The notes: generated from the sequence alone by a model not told the origin. Numbered from the stretch's first letter, positions 1-6,960 are shown. The stretch is DNA of 11,472 nucleotides from Candidatus Hodarchaeota archaeon (GCA_016840025.1 JAEOTF010000487.1:1-11472), one strand, 5' to 3'. Program-made: numbers and translations.

Positions 1-701
1 AAATAGCATTAGCAAGCGGCGCTCTCTTAGATCCTGATGTACTCACAGTTGGATTTGCGCGCCGATTTACTACCTATAAAAGAGCAACATTACTTTTCTC
101 TGATTTCGAGAGATTAAAAAAATTGATTGAAGACCCATATAGACCAATTCAATTTATTTTTGCAGGAAAAGCTCACCCAAACGATGAGGCAGGAAAATTA
201 CTTATTCAACAAATCTATAATTATGCCAAAAACCCCGATTTAGGATATCGCATTGCTTTTGTTGAAAATTACGATTTAAAAACTGCTAAAATCCTACTTC
301 AAGGAGTTGATGTGTGGTTAAATACTCCCAGACGCTATAATGAAGCATCAGGAACTTCGGGAATGAAGGCATCCTTGAATTTCATTCCAAACCTCTCTAT
401 TCTTGATGGTTGGTGGGCAGAGGGAAATAATGGATTGAATGGATGGGCAATAAATCCTCAAAATATTGAGGAAAAAAATATAGCTGCCCAAGATTGGACC
501 GACGCTCAGAGTCTTTATGACATTCTAGAAAATCAAATAATTCCATTATATTATGATTTTGAACCCGAAAGTATTCCACTTAATTGGATCAAAGTGACGC
601 GTGAAGCAGTTCGTTCGACTCTGCCTTCTTTTTCCGCACGAAGAATGTTAAAAGAATATTCTCTGAAATTGTATGCAAAAATATTGTCAAATTCCTCTTG
701 A
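1..701 (+). CDS. glgP: alpha-glucan (glycogen/maltodextrin) phosphorylase, 3' part
   Basis: This is the C-terminal part of a GT35 alpha-glucan phosphorylase, which releases glucose-1-phosphate from storage glucan using orthophosphate and a PLP cofactor in the cytosol. The reading frame is already open at base 3, so the gene starts before the window; about 232 codons are visible and it ends in TGA. Family motifs in order are VGFARRFTTYKRA (encoded near base 50-90), FAGKAHPND, then VWLNTPRRYNEASGTSGMKA, which carries the lysine expected to hold PLP (about residue 122 of the visible part), and LDGWWAEG...NGWAI. The TPRR and ASGTSGMKAS wording matches the shorter bacterial/archaeal subtype rather than the long MalP/muscle type (family knowledge). 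It faces the phosphofructokinase gene tail to tail, so both would serve glycogen-fed glycolysis. An ATG-initiated short form is not credible because conserved motifs lie upstream. Confidence 0.95.
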   Translation, partial: IALASGALLDPDVLTVGFARRFTTYKRATLLFSDFERLKKLIEDPYRPIQFIFAGKAHPNDEAGKLLIQQIYNYAKNPDLGYRIAFVENYDLKTAKILLQGVDVWLNTPRRYNEASGTSGMKASLNFIPNLSILDGWWAEGNNGLNGWAINPQNIEEKNIAAQDWTDAQSLYDILENQIIPLYYDFEPESIPLNWIKVTREAVRSTLPSFSARRMLKEYSLKLYAKILSNSS

Positions 702-752
702 TATCTTTAATACTGAAAGCTAGTGAAATAAAGAGAAATTGATGAGATATTA

Positions 753-1721
753 TTAGATTGCTAGATCTTGAATAAGACTGAAGGCGTACTTGTCAATTAG
801 CTTTTTCTTCTGAGTTTCTAAAAGTGGAACCTTAACAAGTTGATTGTTTTGCTCGCCAACCATTATGCCAGTATCCCCATTAAGAAAACAATCAATTGAG
901 AATGCTCCAAGTCGAGTGGCAAGCCATCGATCGAAAGCACTAGGTGCACCACCTCGCTGAACATGACCAAGGATAGAAAGATATGTTTTAACATCTAAAT
1001 ATTTCATCAACTCTTTGGAAAACAAGAAAATGTCTCTTTCATAAGCTCCCTCTGCGACAACTATAATAATACTCTTCTTACCTCTTTTCTGAGCAGAACG
1101 AATTCGATTTGCTAAAGCAGCAAAATCAACAGGAGTTTCGTCAGGAATTAAAATTTCCTCTGCACCTGCTCCAATTCCCACTTCCAGCGCTATATAACCT
1201 GATTCACGTCCCATAACTTCGACAATAAATATTCGTTCATGACTCTCTGCGGTATCTCGAATTTTGTCAAGTGCTTGAATTGCAGTATTAATTGCTGTAT
1301 CAAATCCGATGGTATAATCCGTCCCATAAATATCATTGTCGATAGTAGATGGAATACCTATTAATTGACCATCCCAGTGTTTTTGAAGCTCTAATAACCC
1401 TCTGAATGTCCCATCACCTCCAAGAGCACATAAGCCCTCAAAATTATGCTTTTTTAAAATCCCTGCGGCTTCCCTGACTCCTTCGGTCGCATAAAACTTT
1501 TCACATCTTGCGGTCTTTATAATAGTTCCTCCTCTTTGAACAATATCTCCCACTGATCTTGCTGTCATTTCTTCAAAATATCCCTGAAAGATACCAGCAA
1601 AACCACGGTATATTGCTACAATTTTCAATTTTTTTGCGATCCCCCTTCTAACTACAGCACGTAAAGCTGCGTTCATACCCGGTGCATCTCCACCAGAGCA
1701 GAAAACACCTATTTTTTTCAT
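753..1721 (-). CDS. pfkA: ATP-dependent 6-phosphofructokinase (PfkA family)
   Basis: This enzyme phosphorylates fructose-6-phosphate to fructose-1,6-bisphosphate. From the ATG at 1721 it is 322 residues, close to the 320 of E. coli PfkA. Visible motifs are CSGGDAPGMN at the N-terminus, YRGFAG, GGDGT (101-105), the catalytic PSTIDND (D128), GTDYTIGFDTA, MGRESGY, and HVQRGGAPSAFDR near the C-terminus. The second glycine of GGDGT indicates ATP use; PPi-dependent relatives carry GGDDT and a lysine before TIDND. Here that second position is serine rather than the usual glycine, which is unusual but not PPi-like. The frame also has an ATG at 1742, adding seven residues. I prefer 1721 because homologues start at MKKIG and a TATA-like TTAAAAAG lies about 25-32 bp upstream, fitting a leaderless transcript. 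No Shine-Dalgarno was seen for either start. It converges on the phosphorylase gene. Confidence 0.95.
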   Translation of the reverse strand: MKKIGVFCSGGDAPGMNAALRAVVRRGIAKKLKIVAIYRGFAGIFQGYFEEMTARSVGDIVQRGGTIIKTARCEKFYATEGVREAAGILKKHNFEGLCALGGDGTFRGLLELQKHWDGQLIGIPSTIDNDIYGTDYTIGFDTAINTAIQALDKIRDTAESHERIFIVEVMGRESGYIALEVGIGAGAEEILIPDETPVDFAALANRIRSAQKRGKKSIIIVVAEGAYERDIFLFSKELMKYLDVKTYLSILGHVQRGGAPSAFDRWLATRLGAFSIDCFLNGDTGIMVGEQNNQLVKVPLLETQKKKLIDKYAFSLIQDLAI

Positions 1722-2100
1722 TTTAATCACTAACTCGTCCATAATCTTTTTAATTGCAATTACTATTTCTCAGTTCTTAAATCACCTCTGGCTATCATGA
1801 CAGCGTCACTCTGAGAAAAAATACTGGGGAATCCCATTAAAGCATCCGACGTGCGATTTTTGTAATTAAAACAGTAAAGACATCTTTTTCATAGCAAATC
1901 TCTGACTATCTGTATATTTTATGGTCTACGAACGAATGATGGCCCAAAAAAGTCTAGGCTCGATGCAGGGGTCAAATGTACTTGGCATATTAAAAAGAAA
2001 ATTCGTAAACACTACAAATTTGGACCAGTTGAGTTTTAATAGAATAATATCTCTTAAGATCGGCTTTTTTATATTCTTTTAACTCAACTTTCTTTCAACA
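1722..2100. other. intergenic gap, no convincing gene
   Basis: This is the space between two minus-strand genes. It holds the probable pfkA promoter (TTAAAAAG about 1746-1753, read on the minus strand) and, next to the ligase stop codon, an imperfect inverted repeat: GTTGAGTT at 2028-2035 and AACTCAAC at 2081-2088, with inner AGAATA/TATTCT pairing. A GAGGTGAT Shine-Dalgarno-like string near 1782-1789 (minus strand) has no start codon at a usable distance. Short open frames of about 50 codons exist on both strands between 1878 and 2090. They lack start signals and overlap each other, so I do not call them genes. It could contain a decayed gene, but nothing recognisable remains. Confidence 0.5.
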
Positions 2101-3531
2101 TTACCATAGCCGACCGCCCAGAAACCGTTGGAGCATATATTCTTGTTGTGTCATTGCCTGCTCAATTCTATCGTCTTTCTCCAAGGGAAGGATCACATTT
2201 TGTACTGTAACAACATTTGTTAGCACAAATGATTTCATACTAGATACAAGACCATCATGTTCGTCAAAATTAAATCGAGACCATCGAGAAAGCTTGCCCT
2301 GAATCTTTGTTCCTTTTTGAACATTATAGCGGCGATCCGAATTCATGTCAATGCCGGTGCGGTTTGATGCTAAACGAACAGTGATATATTGCTTCTTTTG
2401 ACGAAAAAATTTATCCAATTCAGGAGTAATAAACTGAATAGCGGGGTCCGAAGCCTGTGTAATGACAGACTTCGCTTCACGGATGGGAGACTCAAGCTGA
2501 GTATCGAGAGCATCAAAAACAGGCTTTAGTTCATCTAATAAATTCTTTATACACGTTGCGGTGGAGATAGCTTTTTTATTACGGATAAACTGACCATGCA
2601 TGCCTTCTTTGATAGCAGTTTGACGATTGTGGTCATGATAAGGATCATCATGGATACTTTCTTGTTTTTTCGGAATGAGAGCTTGAACAGCCAATGCACT
2701 GCAAATTCGTGCTTGATCTAATAGGACTTCAACAGAAGGATGTGTGTCAAAGATGCGAACCTCTACACGGTTTCTTTTAGGTATATCATCCCGATCGTCA
2801 TCAATGTTCGTTGATGGACCACGTGCAGCTATATCCACCAGTCGATCCCCAGCACGATTGGCTACAACTCTTGGATCGGCATCCGAAAGGCCGATTTTGA
2901 AGGAATACCGTAAACGTCCATAATATGGTTGACGAACTAATTGCGGTTGATCCTCGGGGATCAGTAATCGGGCAGGAGGGTTGGGTTTCAGAACAGTGCT
3001 TTGGTCAATGCGATTAGAAGCAATTCCATTGAATTTTCCTGCAATTAGAGGAGTATTAGCACTAATTGCGATGAGTTCGGGTAGATAATACCGAATGTGA
3101 TTATAAGCTATAGCCAAATCTTCTGCAAGCATAACCCCACCACAGCGTTGCACTGAAACATTAATATGAACACCAGCAATAGGATTTGGTTCGCTTTCTA
3201 TAGGATGCATACTCTGGGCATATAATTTATAACCTAAATCTCCCGCAGCATCACGAAGAAGGGCTCTTCCCGCCTTTATAGCAGCAGGGAGTTCGTCCAG
3301 TTTCACAGGCATAGTAACGTATTCGATCAGTGTAGGAGATGGTTCTGGATCAAGAGCACGGATCTTAGGACGCAGCAATTCCAACCTTTTCCGATCAGCA
3401 CGAAGAATTTCGGCAGCGCGAAGCATAATATCATCAGCAACGGGAGCTAAACGGCCGTCAGGAGTAATAATGAGGAATTCTTCCTCAATACCACATAAGA
3501 TGTCATATTGCTTGATCTCTTCTTTCAACAT
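2101..3531 (-). CDS. GCS2-family carboxylate-amine ligase (glutamate-cysteine ligase type 2-like)
   Basis: This is a member of the GCS2/YbdK fold family. These enzymes use ATP to join a carboxylate, typically the gamma-carboxyl of glutamate, to an amine such as cysteine. The diagnostic GIEEEF lies near the N-terminus (about 14-19), followed by EPSPTLIEY, the histidine-containing GVHINVSV, AISANTPL and the arginine-rich VEVRIFDTHPS, all in family order. At 476 residues it is longer than YbdK (about 370) because of an extra C-terminal section of roughly 90-100 residues with no motif I recognise. I chose the ATG at 3531 because GAGGGT sits about 10 nt upstream and a TATA box lies at 3587-3594 at a suitable distance for a short leader. 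A TTG-TTG start at 3576/3573 is the alternative. The true substrate is unknown, so gamma-glutamylcysteine synthesis is only one possibility. It is divergent from an amidohydrolase-like gene. Confidence 0.8.
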   Translation of the reverse strand: MLKEEIKQYDILCGIEEEFLIITPDGRLAPVADDIMLRAAEILRADRKRLELLRPKIRALDPEPSPTLIEYVTMPVKLDELPAAIKAGRALLRDAAGDLGYKLYAQSMHPIESEPNPIAGVHINVSVQRCGGVMLAEDLAIAYNHIRYYLPELIAISANTPLIAGKFNGIASNRIDQSTVLKPNPPARLLIPEDQPQLVRQPYYGRLRYSFKIGLSDADPRVVANRAGDRLVDIAARGPSTNIDDDRDDIPKRNRVEVRIFDTHPSVEVLLDQARICSALAVQALIPKKQESIHDDPYHDHNRQTAIKEGMHGQFIRNKKAISTATCIKNLLDELKPVFDALDTQLESPIREAKSVITQASDPAIQFITPELDKFFRQKKQYITVRLASNRTGIDMNSDRRYNVQKGTKIQGKLSRWSRFNFDEHDGLVSSMKSFVLTNVVTVQNVILPLEKDDRIEQAMTQQEYMLQRFLGGRLW

Positions 3532-3585
3532 GCGCTTTTTACCCTCTAGTTCTGCAGTTAACTGGGATTTCAACAAGTACTCAAA

Positions 3586-3596
3586 CTATATATAAC
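3586..3596. promoter_or_regulatory. palindromic TATA box in a divergent promoter
   Basis: CTATATATAAC contains a symmetric TATATATA (3587-3594) in the short spacer between the ligase (-) and the amidohydrolase-like gene (+). For the plus gene, a start about 25 bp downstream falls just before the ATG at 3627, giving a near-leaderless mRNA. For the minus gene it falls near 3562-3568, leaving a leader of about 35 nt that includes the GAGGGT upstream of the ATG at 3531. The spacing suits both directions. Whether one element serves both genes is inference. Confidence 0.5.
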
Positions 3597-3626
3597 GACC
3601 AAAAAATCTTTAGCATTGCATGTTAA

Positions 3627-4514
3627 ATGATATCGTCAGAGAAGATGAAGAATCACTTGCCTGAACCTATTAACAACGATTTAATTCTAGGTTTTCTCCA
3701 TCTTCCAGGAGAAAGCAATGTTATACTCTCAGCTCCCCATGCCCAAGGTCCCAAAGCAGACACTAATACAGGGGAGATTGCTTTTCGGGCAGCTTTGATC
3801 ACAAAATCCCATGCACTCATTTCTACCATCTCACGTAAGAAATTAGACCTTAATTATCCCAGCATTGAAGCACGTAATTCAGCTTATAGGAGAAGATTGA
3901 AGGAAATTACAGCTAAGATTCATAAAAGATCCAGTTCAGTTCTCATTCTTGATATTCATGGTATGAAATCCAGTGAAGAAACCCCACCAGCAATTTGTGT
4001 GGGTACTTTAGTAGGACTGACAGCAGATGAGGAAACGCTCCAACTAGTTATGGATTCAATTGAAGAAGCAGAAATCCAGGTTTGTTGGCCTGAACTAGAA
4101 GCACCAAGTCTTATTGGCGGAGATATTACTGCATCAAGTGGAAAACCTAAATCAGGAATACAAGCAATTCAGTTAGAATTTGATTCACAATTAAGAGAAC
4201 AGGAAACCAAAGAAGCAATTCAAGTTTTGGTAAAGATCATCGAAAAATGGCAGCAGAAGAATCCGCGCCTATGGGGATCGGCACTTTTACTTCAATTACT
4301 GAAAGGGGCTTATCCAATAGAATCTAAATCATATCTATATTCAATTCTGAAAGAAAAATGTGATCATCTCTATTGGTGGAAAGACAAGGCGTTAGACATA
4401 GATGAATTTGTTTCAATATTTCCAGAGGATTTATTTCCTATTAAGGACTCAACAAGTCTTTTGAAAGGAGAAATAGCTAAAAGGATCAAGAAGGGTAAAC
4501 GAGGAGATAAATAA
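3627..4514 (+). CDS. N-formylglutamate amidohydrolase-like protein (FGase family)
   Basis: This is a 295-residue protein resembling the FGase/HutG family of metal-dependent hydrolases that cleave N-acyl amides such as N-formylglutamate. The order of motifs fits: SAPHAQ (35-40), D-T-N-T-G-E-I-A (45-52), ISRKKLDLNYPS (68-79), AYRRRL (86-91), LDIHGM (108-113) and IQLEF (181-185). The two histidine motifs and the nearby acidic residues would be the metal site (family knowledge). After about residue 215 it has an extra basic tail of some 80 residues outside the usual domain. Part of that tail (residues 254-278) is duplicated after the next gene. Start choice: the ATG at 3627 fits the TATA at 3587-3594; an in-frame ATG at 3645 preceded by AGAGAAG is possible. 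There is no histidine-degradation gene nearby, so the natural substrate is open. The divergent amide ligase suggests a related amide compound. Confidence 0.75.
   Translation: MISSEKMKNHLPEPINNDLILGFLHLPGESNVILSAPHAQGPKADTNTGEIAFRAALITKSHALISTISRKKLDLNYPSIEARNSAYRRRLKEITAKIHKRSSSVLILDIHGMKSSEETPPAICVGTLVGLTADEETLQLVMDSIEEAEIQVCWPELEAPSLIGGDITASSGKPKSGIQAIQLEFDSQLREQETKEAIQVLVKIIEKWQQKNPRLWGSALLLQLLKGAYPIESKSYLYSILKEKCDHLYWWKDKALDIDEFVSIFPEDLFPIKDSTSLLKGEIAKRIKKGKRGDK
4386..4460 (+). repeat. direct repeat copy A, inside amidohydrolase-like gene
   Basis: A 75-nt segment coding for residues 254-278 of the amidohydrolase-like protein recurs without gaps at 5640-5714, 1254 bp downstream, with 65 of 75 bases identical by my count. 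This copy is in its native frame. Confidence 0.9.
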
Positions 4515-4539
4515 AATGTAAATCTCTTTTTTACTTTGT

Positions 4540-4544
4540 GGAGA
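4540..4544 (+). promoter_or_regulatory. Shine-Dalgarno of the GNAT gene
   Basis: GGAGA ends 8 nt before the ATG at 4553, the clearest ribosome binding site in the window. It supports that start and suggests the gene is translated from a leadered, probably read-through, transcript of the upstream gene. An ATCTC at about 4521-4525 could pair with GAGAT here and partly mask it. Confidence 0.7.
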
Positions 4545-4552
4545 TATACTAA

Positions 4553-5659
4553 ATGTACAAACTTAAGCGAGAAAATTATGAGAAAGGGCGTCCACTATTA
4601 AAAGGACTGATGGAATACAATCTACATATAAACGCGATTCTGGAAGGGACCTCGAAAGGACAAATCTTCGTAGATAACCTAGATAATCCTCAATCAGTTC
4701 ACGTTCTAACTCCAATAGGTACACACTACCTTGCTGGGTACAGAGATAATAAAAACTTCAATAAGGAACTTCATCAGAAAATTCCTGATGACAGATTCTT
4801 TGTTTTATGGTATTCTCCCGATAATTGGGAAAGTAAATTTAATGTCTTGTTGAAGAAGCGATTCGCAAGAAAAGCAACGCGACTATATTATAAGTTCAAA
4901 GAGCCAAAGATAAGAGACTGGAAAGAGGAGATTCCTTCTAATTATCACTTAAAATTTCTTAACAGAGAATTTATTGAACAAACCAAACTAAAGAATATCG
5001 ACGCTATTAGAGAGTGGATTTCTACCGAATGGACGTCTTTTAACCATTTCTTTGAAGAAGGATTTGGATTTGGTCTTGTTAACGAAGAAAAGGATGTTAT
5101 TGTTAGTTGGAGTTTAACGGATTATGTGAGTAAAGAACACTGTTGTGAAATTGGGGTTACCACTGATCGGAATTATCGAAAAAAAGGGTTTGGAATATTA
5201 ACAGTTAGTGCTACAGTGGAGTTCTGCTTATCGAATGGATTTACAGAGATAGGATGGCACTGCTGGGATTCTAATCTAGGTTCAATTACAATCGCAGAAA
5301 AAGTAGGCTTTGAACTTGAAAGAAGATACTTTGTCTACTTGAACCATTGGGCTGCTGAAAACGTTACAGATTGGACCCAAGAGCGTTTTCGAGCTTTTGC
5401 GGAAGATTATGAGCAGGAATTTAAAATTGAAACACCAAATACTGGCTATCCCTATGTGGTAGCATCAAAAGCAGGGTTTTTAGCAGGAGAATTCCATCCA
5501 GCGATAGAATATCTTCATAAAGCTATTAACACAGGATTTCTCCGAACGATTGCTGATTTGAAGGGGATATGGCCAGAGTTATTCATATTTGGAAATCATC
5601 ATGATCGAGAAGAATGGAAAGAGCTCATATCACGACTTGAAGGCGCTAGACATAGATGA
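4553..5659 (+). CDS. GNAT N-acetyltransferase, ZmaR-like, with TPR-like C-terminal region
   Basis: This is a 368-residue acetyl-CoA-dependent N-acetyltransferase. The N-terminal half (about 1-110) has the look of the GNAT_acetyltran group that includes the zwittermicin A resistance protein ZmaR, for example PLLKG, NLHINAILEG and IFVDNLDNP. The catalytic GNAT half follows, with SWSLTDYVS, EIGVTTDRNYRKKGFG (acetyl-CoA loop R-K-K-G-F-G at 209-214) and the final NLGSITIAEKVGFE. Residues about 295-362 look like a helical, TPR-like addition (AGEFHPAIEYLHKAINTGF). It lies 38 bp after the amidohydrolase-like gene with a good Shine-Dalgarno, so co-transcription is likely. The last five codons (GARHR) and the stop lie inside a displaced copy of the upstream gene's tail, read in another frame, so the native C-terminus may have been replaced. 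The substrate is unknown; an amine-containing metabolite or toxin is possible. Confidence 0.8.
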   Translation: MYKLKRENYEKGRPLLKGLMEYNLHINAILEGTSKGQIFVDNLDNPQSVHVLTPIGTHYLAGYRDNKNFNKELHQKIPDDRFFVLWYSPDNWESKFNVLLKKRFARKATRLYYKFKEPKIRDWKEEIPSNYHLKFLNREFIEQTKLKNIDAIREWISTEWTSFNHFFEEGFGFGLVNEEKDVIVSWSLTDYVSKEHCCEIGVTTDRNYRKKGFGILTVSATVEFCLSNGFTEIGWHCWDSNLGSITIAEKVGFELERRYFVYLNHWAAENVTDWTQERFRAFAEDYEQEFKIETPNTGYPYVVASKAGFLAGEFHPAIEYLHKAINTGFLRTIADLKGIWPELFIFGNHHDREEWKELISRLEGARHR

Positions 5660-5756
5660 TTTTGTTTCAATGTTTTCCGAGGACACATTTCCTATTATGG
5701 ATTCAACAAGTCTTCTTTTTTCTTTGAAGGGTATGAAGAAGGTAAGAGAAAGGTAA
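5640..5756 (+). pseudogene. relic of an amidohydrolase-like gene tail (direct repeat copy B)
   Basis: Bases 5640-5714 match 4386-4460 at 65 of 75 positions without gaps. In the amidohydrolase frame the copy still reads KALDIDDFVSMF, then SEDTFPIMDSTSL, and stays open through a basic tail (LKGMKKVRER) to TAA at 5754-5756. Relative to copy A, three codons change silently and five change the amino acid. Nothing upstream of 5640 resembles the rest of the gene, so this is a fragment of a paralogue or of a duplicated segment. Its first bases double as the last codons and stop of the acetyltransferase gene. Confidence 0.75.
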
Positions 5757-5787
5757 GCTATTAGGTATTCCTCGTATAGCAGATGTT

Positions 5788-5835
5788 TAATTATTTTTTC
5801 GATTTCTTCCTTTAAGAGTTTTCTGTCCTATTTTT
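5788..5835 (+). terminator. oligo-T terminator region
   Basis: Several T tracts (TTTTTT at 5794-5799, then TTTC, TTTT and TTTTT at 5831-5835) follow the acetyltransferase and relic on the plus strand with no stem-loop. Such runs are enough to terminate archaeal RNA polymerase. They precede the convergent transposase gene. Confidence 0.4.
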
Positions 5836-6914
5836 CAATTAATGCGACTCCAACGGATGGCTTCTCGGTGTAATCGTTCCATAGTACTTTTAACACCAGT
5901 TTGAAGGCGTTTCGTACGCTCCAGTGCAGCTTGGACGCACGTTAGATATGCTAAATGAAAGTGTCCATAGACACCCTTTCTGCTCCACACATAGAAGTGT
6001 TCCCCTCCAAAGAACTGCTTGAGATCTCTGTGATTGTCTTCCACGCTCCAACGATCACGATAACGCAAAAGTAATGTTTTGGCTGTTACCCTTAGTTTGT
6101 TGCTGACAAAATAGCGCCAATAACCTCTGGGATTCCATATTGCCAATAAGCGCCGCCGTCCCCAGCCCTTCACGTTTGCAGTGGAGAGTTTATACCGATA
6201 TCCAGTGCCTCGCACAGTTAAACGTTTTTCGGGCTTTGTGGCAAAGTATTTATCTATTCGTTGAGATTGACCGAATAACTCAACGTTTCGATCCTTAGCC
6301 AAACCAAGTAGATAGAATCCGCCTAATTTCTTTAATTCTTTTGCCATTTCCTTATTGCTATATGTACAATCTCCTAATGTCCAAATTCGCTTCGGTTGCA
6401 CCCCAATATTTCGAAGTTTGGTCTGGATTTGTTGAATTTGCTTCAATCCTCGCTCCCAGACCTTATTGGAGTCTTGTTTGAGGTGGAGCTCAAAGATCAG
6501 GGGACATCGGAACCCACCATTCTTTATAACCGTATCTACTAATTGATTTCCCCAAACGACCCCTTTATGCGCATTGGAATAGAAGTACCCCGTCCCGAAA
6601 GCCTTCGTTCCATACCGACATGTGACCCAATCATCCACAGAGAGGCACACGGGGGAGCGCTGATCGAGGGATTTCCGAATTTGGCTCCAGCTTTTCTGCC
6701 AGAGTAAAGTACTATAGGAAAGTACTTGCTGAAGCCCGTGCAGGATTTTCCATCCTGGAATCGCGTCATGTTCCTCTTCAACATAGTAAGAGACAGATTT
6801 TTTAGGACTGGTACATAACAGGTCAACGTAGGCGCACCAAGGGCGGTGAATCGCTGTTGAGATCTCTATCGCGTTAAATAAAGTGGCCGTGGCTTCTTGA
6901 ATTATTGTTTGCAT
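5835..6914 (-). CDS. DDE transposase, IS4-superfamily type
   Basis: This is a 359-residue RNase H-fold transposase. Likely catalytic residues are Asp in SVDDW (94/95), Asp182 in LGDCTYS and Glu292. The signature Y285-x2-R288-x3-E292-x6-K299 (YRDRWSVEDNHRDLK) is exactly the Y-2-R-3-E-6-K pattern of the IS4-like superfamily. The stretch with GTKAFGTGYFYSNAHKGVVWG resembles the IS701/DDE-endonuclease branch. The frame is intact: a TAG lies in frame 18 bp before the ATG at 6914, and the gene ends in TGA, so it may still be active or recently acquired. Tryptophan, arginine and GC content seem higher than in neighbours, in keeping with mobility (impression, not computed). It converges on the relic at 5640-5756, where it may have helped the local rearrangement. 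Confidence 0.85.
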   Translation of the reverse strand: MQTIIQEATATLFNAIEISTAIHRPWCAYVDLLCTSPKKSVSYYVEEEHDAIPGWKILHGLQQVLSYSTLLWQKSWSQIRKSLDQRSPVCLSVDDWVTCRYGTKAFGTGYFYSNAHKGVVWGNQLVDTVIKNGGFRCPLIFELHLKQDSNKVWERGLKQIQQIQTKLRNIGVQPKRIWTLGDCTYSNKEMAKELKKLGGFYLLGLAKDRNVELFGQSQRIDKYFATKPEKRLTVRGTGYRYKLSTANVKGWGRRRLLAIWNPRGYWRYFVSNKLRVTAKTLLLRYRDRWSVEDNHRDLKQFFGGEHFYVWSRKGVYGHFHLAYLTCVQAALERTKRLQTGVKSTMERLHREAIRWSRIN

Positions 6915-6960
6915 AATTATTCGATAAGTCGGCTACTTCTAATAAAGTTGTGGAGATACC

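Larger units (their letters stand above)
5764..6960 (-). mobile_element. probable insertion sequence (ends uncertain)
   Basis: The transposase gene with its flanks is taken as one insertion sequence of about 1.2 kb. The only inverted match I see outside the gene is weak: GGTATTCCTC starting at 5764 against GGTATCTCCAC read on the minus strand from 6960. No target-site duplication is visible beyond these points. The span is therefore a guess; the coding core 5835-6914 is the secure part. Confidence 0.3.

Noticed and set aside
397..579. 60-codon minus-strand frame inside the phosphorylase gene
   Set aside because: It is antisense to well-conserved phosphorylase motifs.
1921..1975. ATGATGG near a possible C box, suggesting a C/D box RNA
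   Set aside because: No matching D box, D'/C' pair or terminal stem at the right distances.
1878..2085. Short open frames of about 50 codons on both strands, one reading GLRTNDGPKKSRLDAGVK
   Set aside because: They overlap each other, have no credible start or ribosome site, and match no family I know. AT-rich spacer gives such frames by chance. A remnant of a lost gene remains possible.
6539..6826. 95-codon open frame on the minus strand inside the transposase gene
   Set aside because: It is a shadow frame; the transposase frame is intact and carries all the catalytic motifs.
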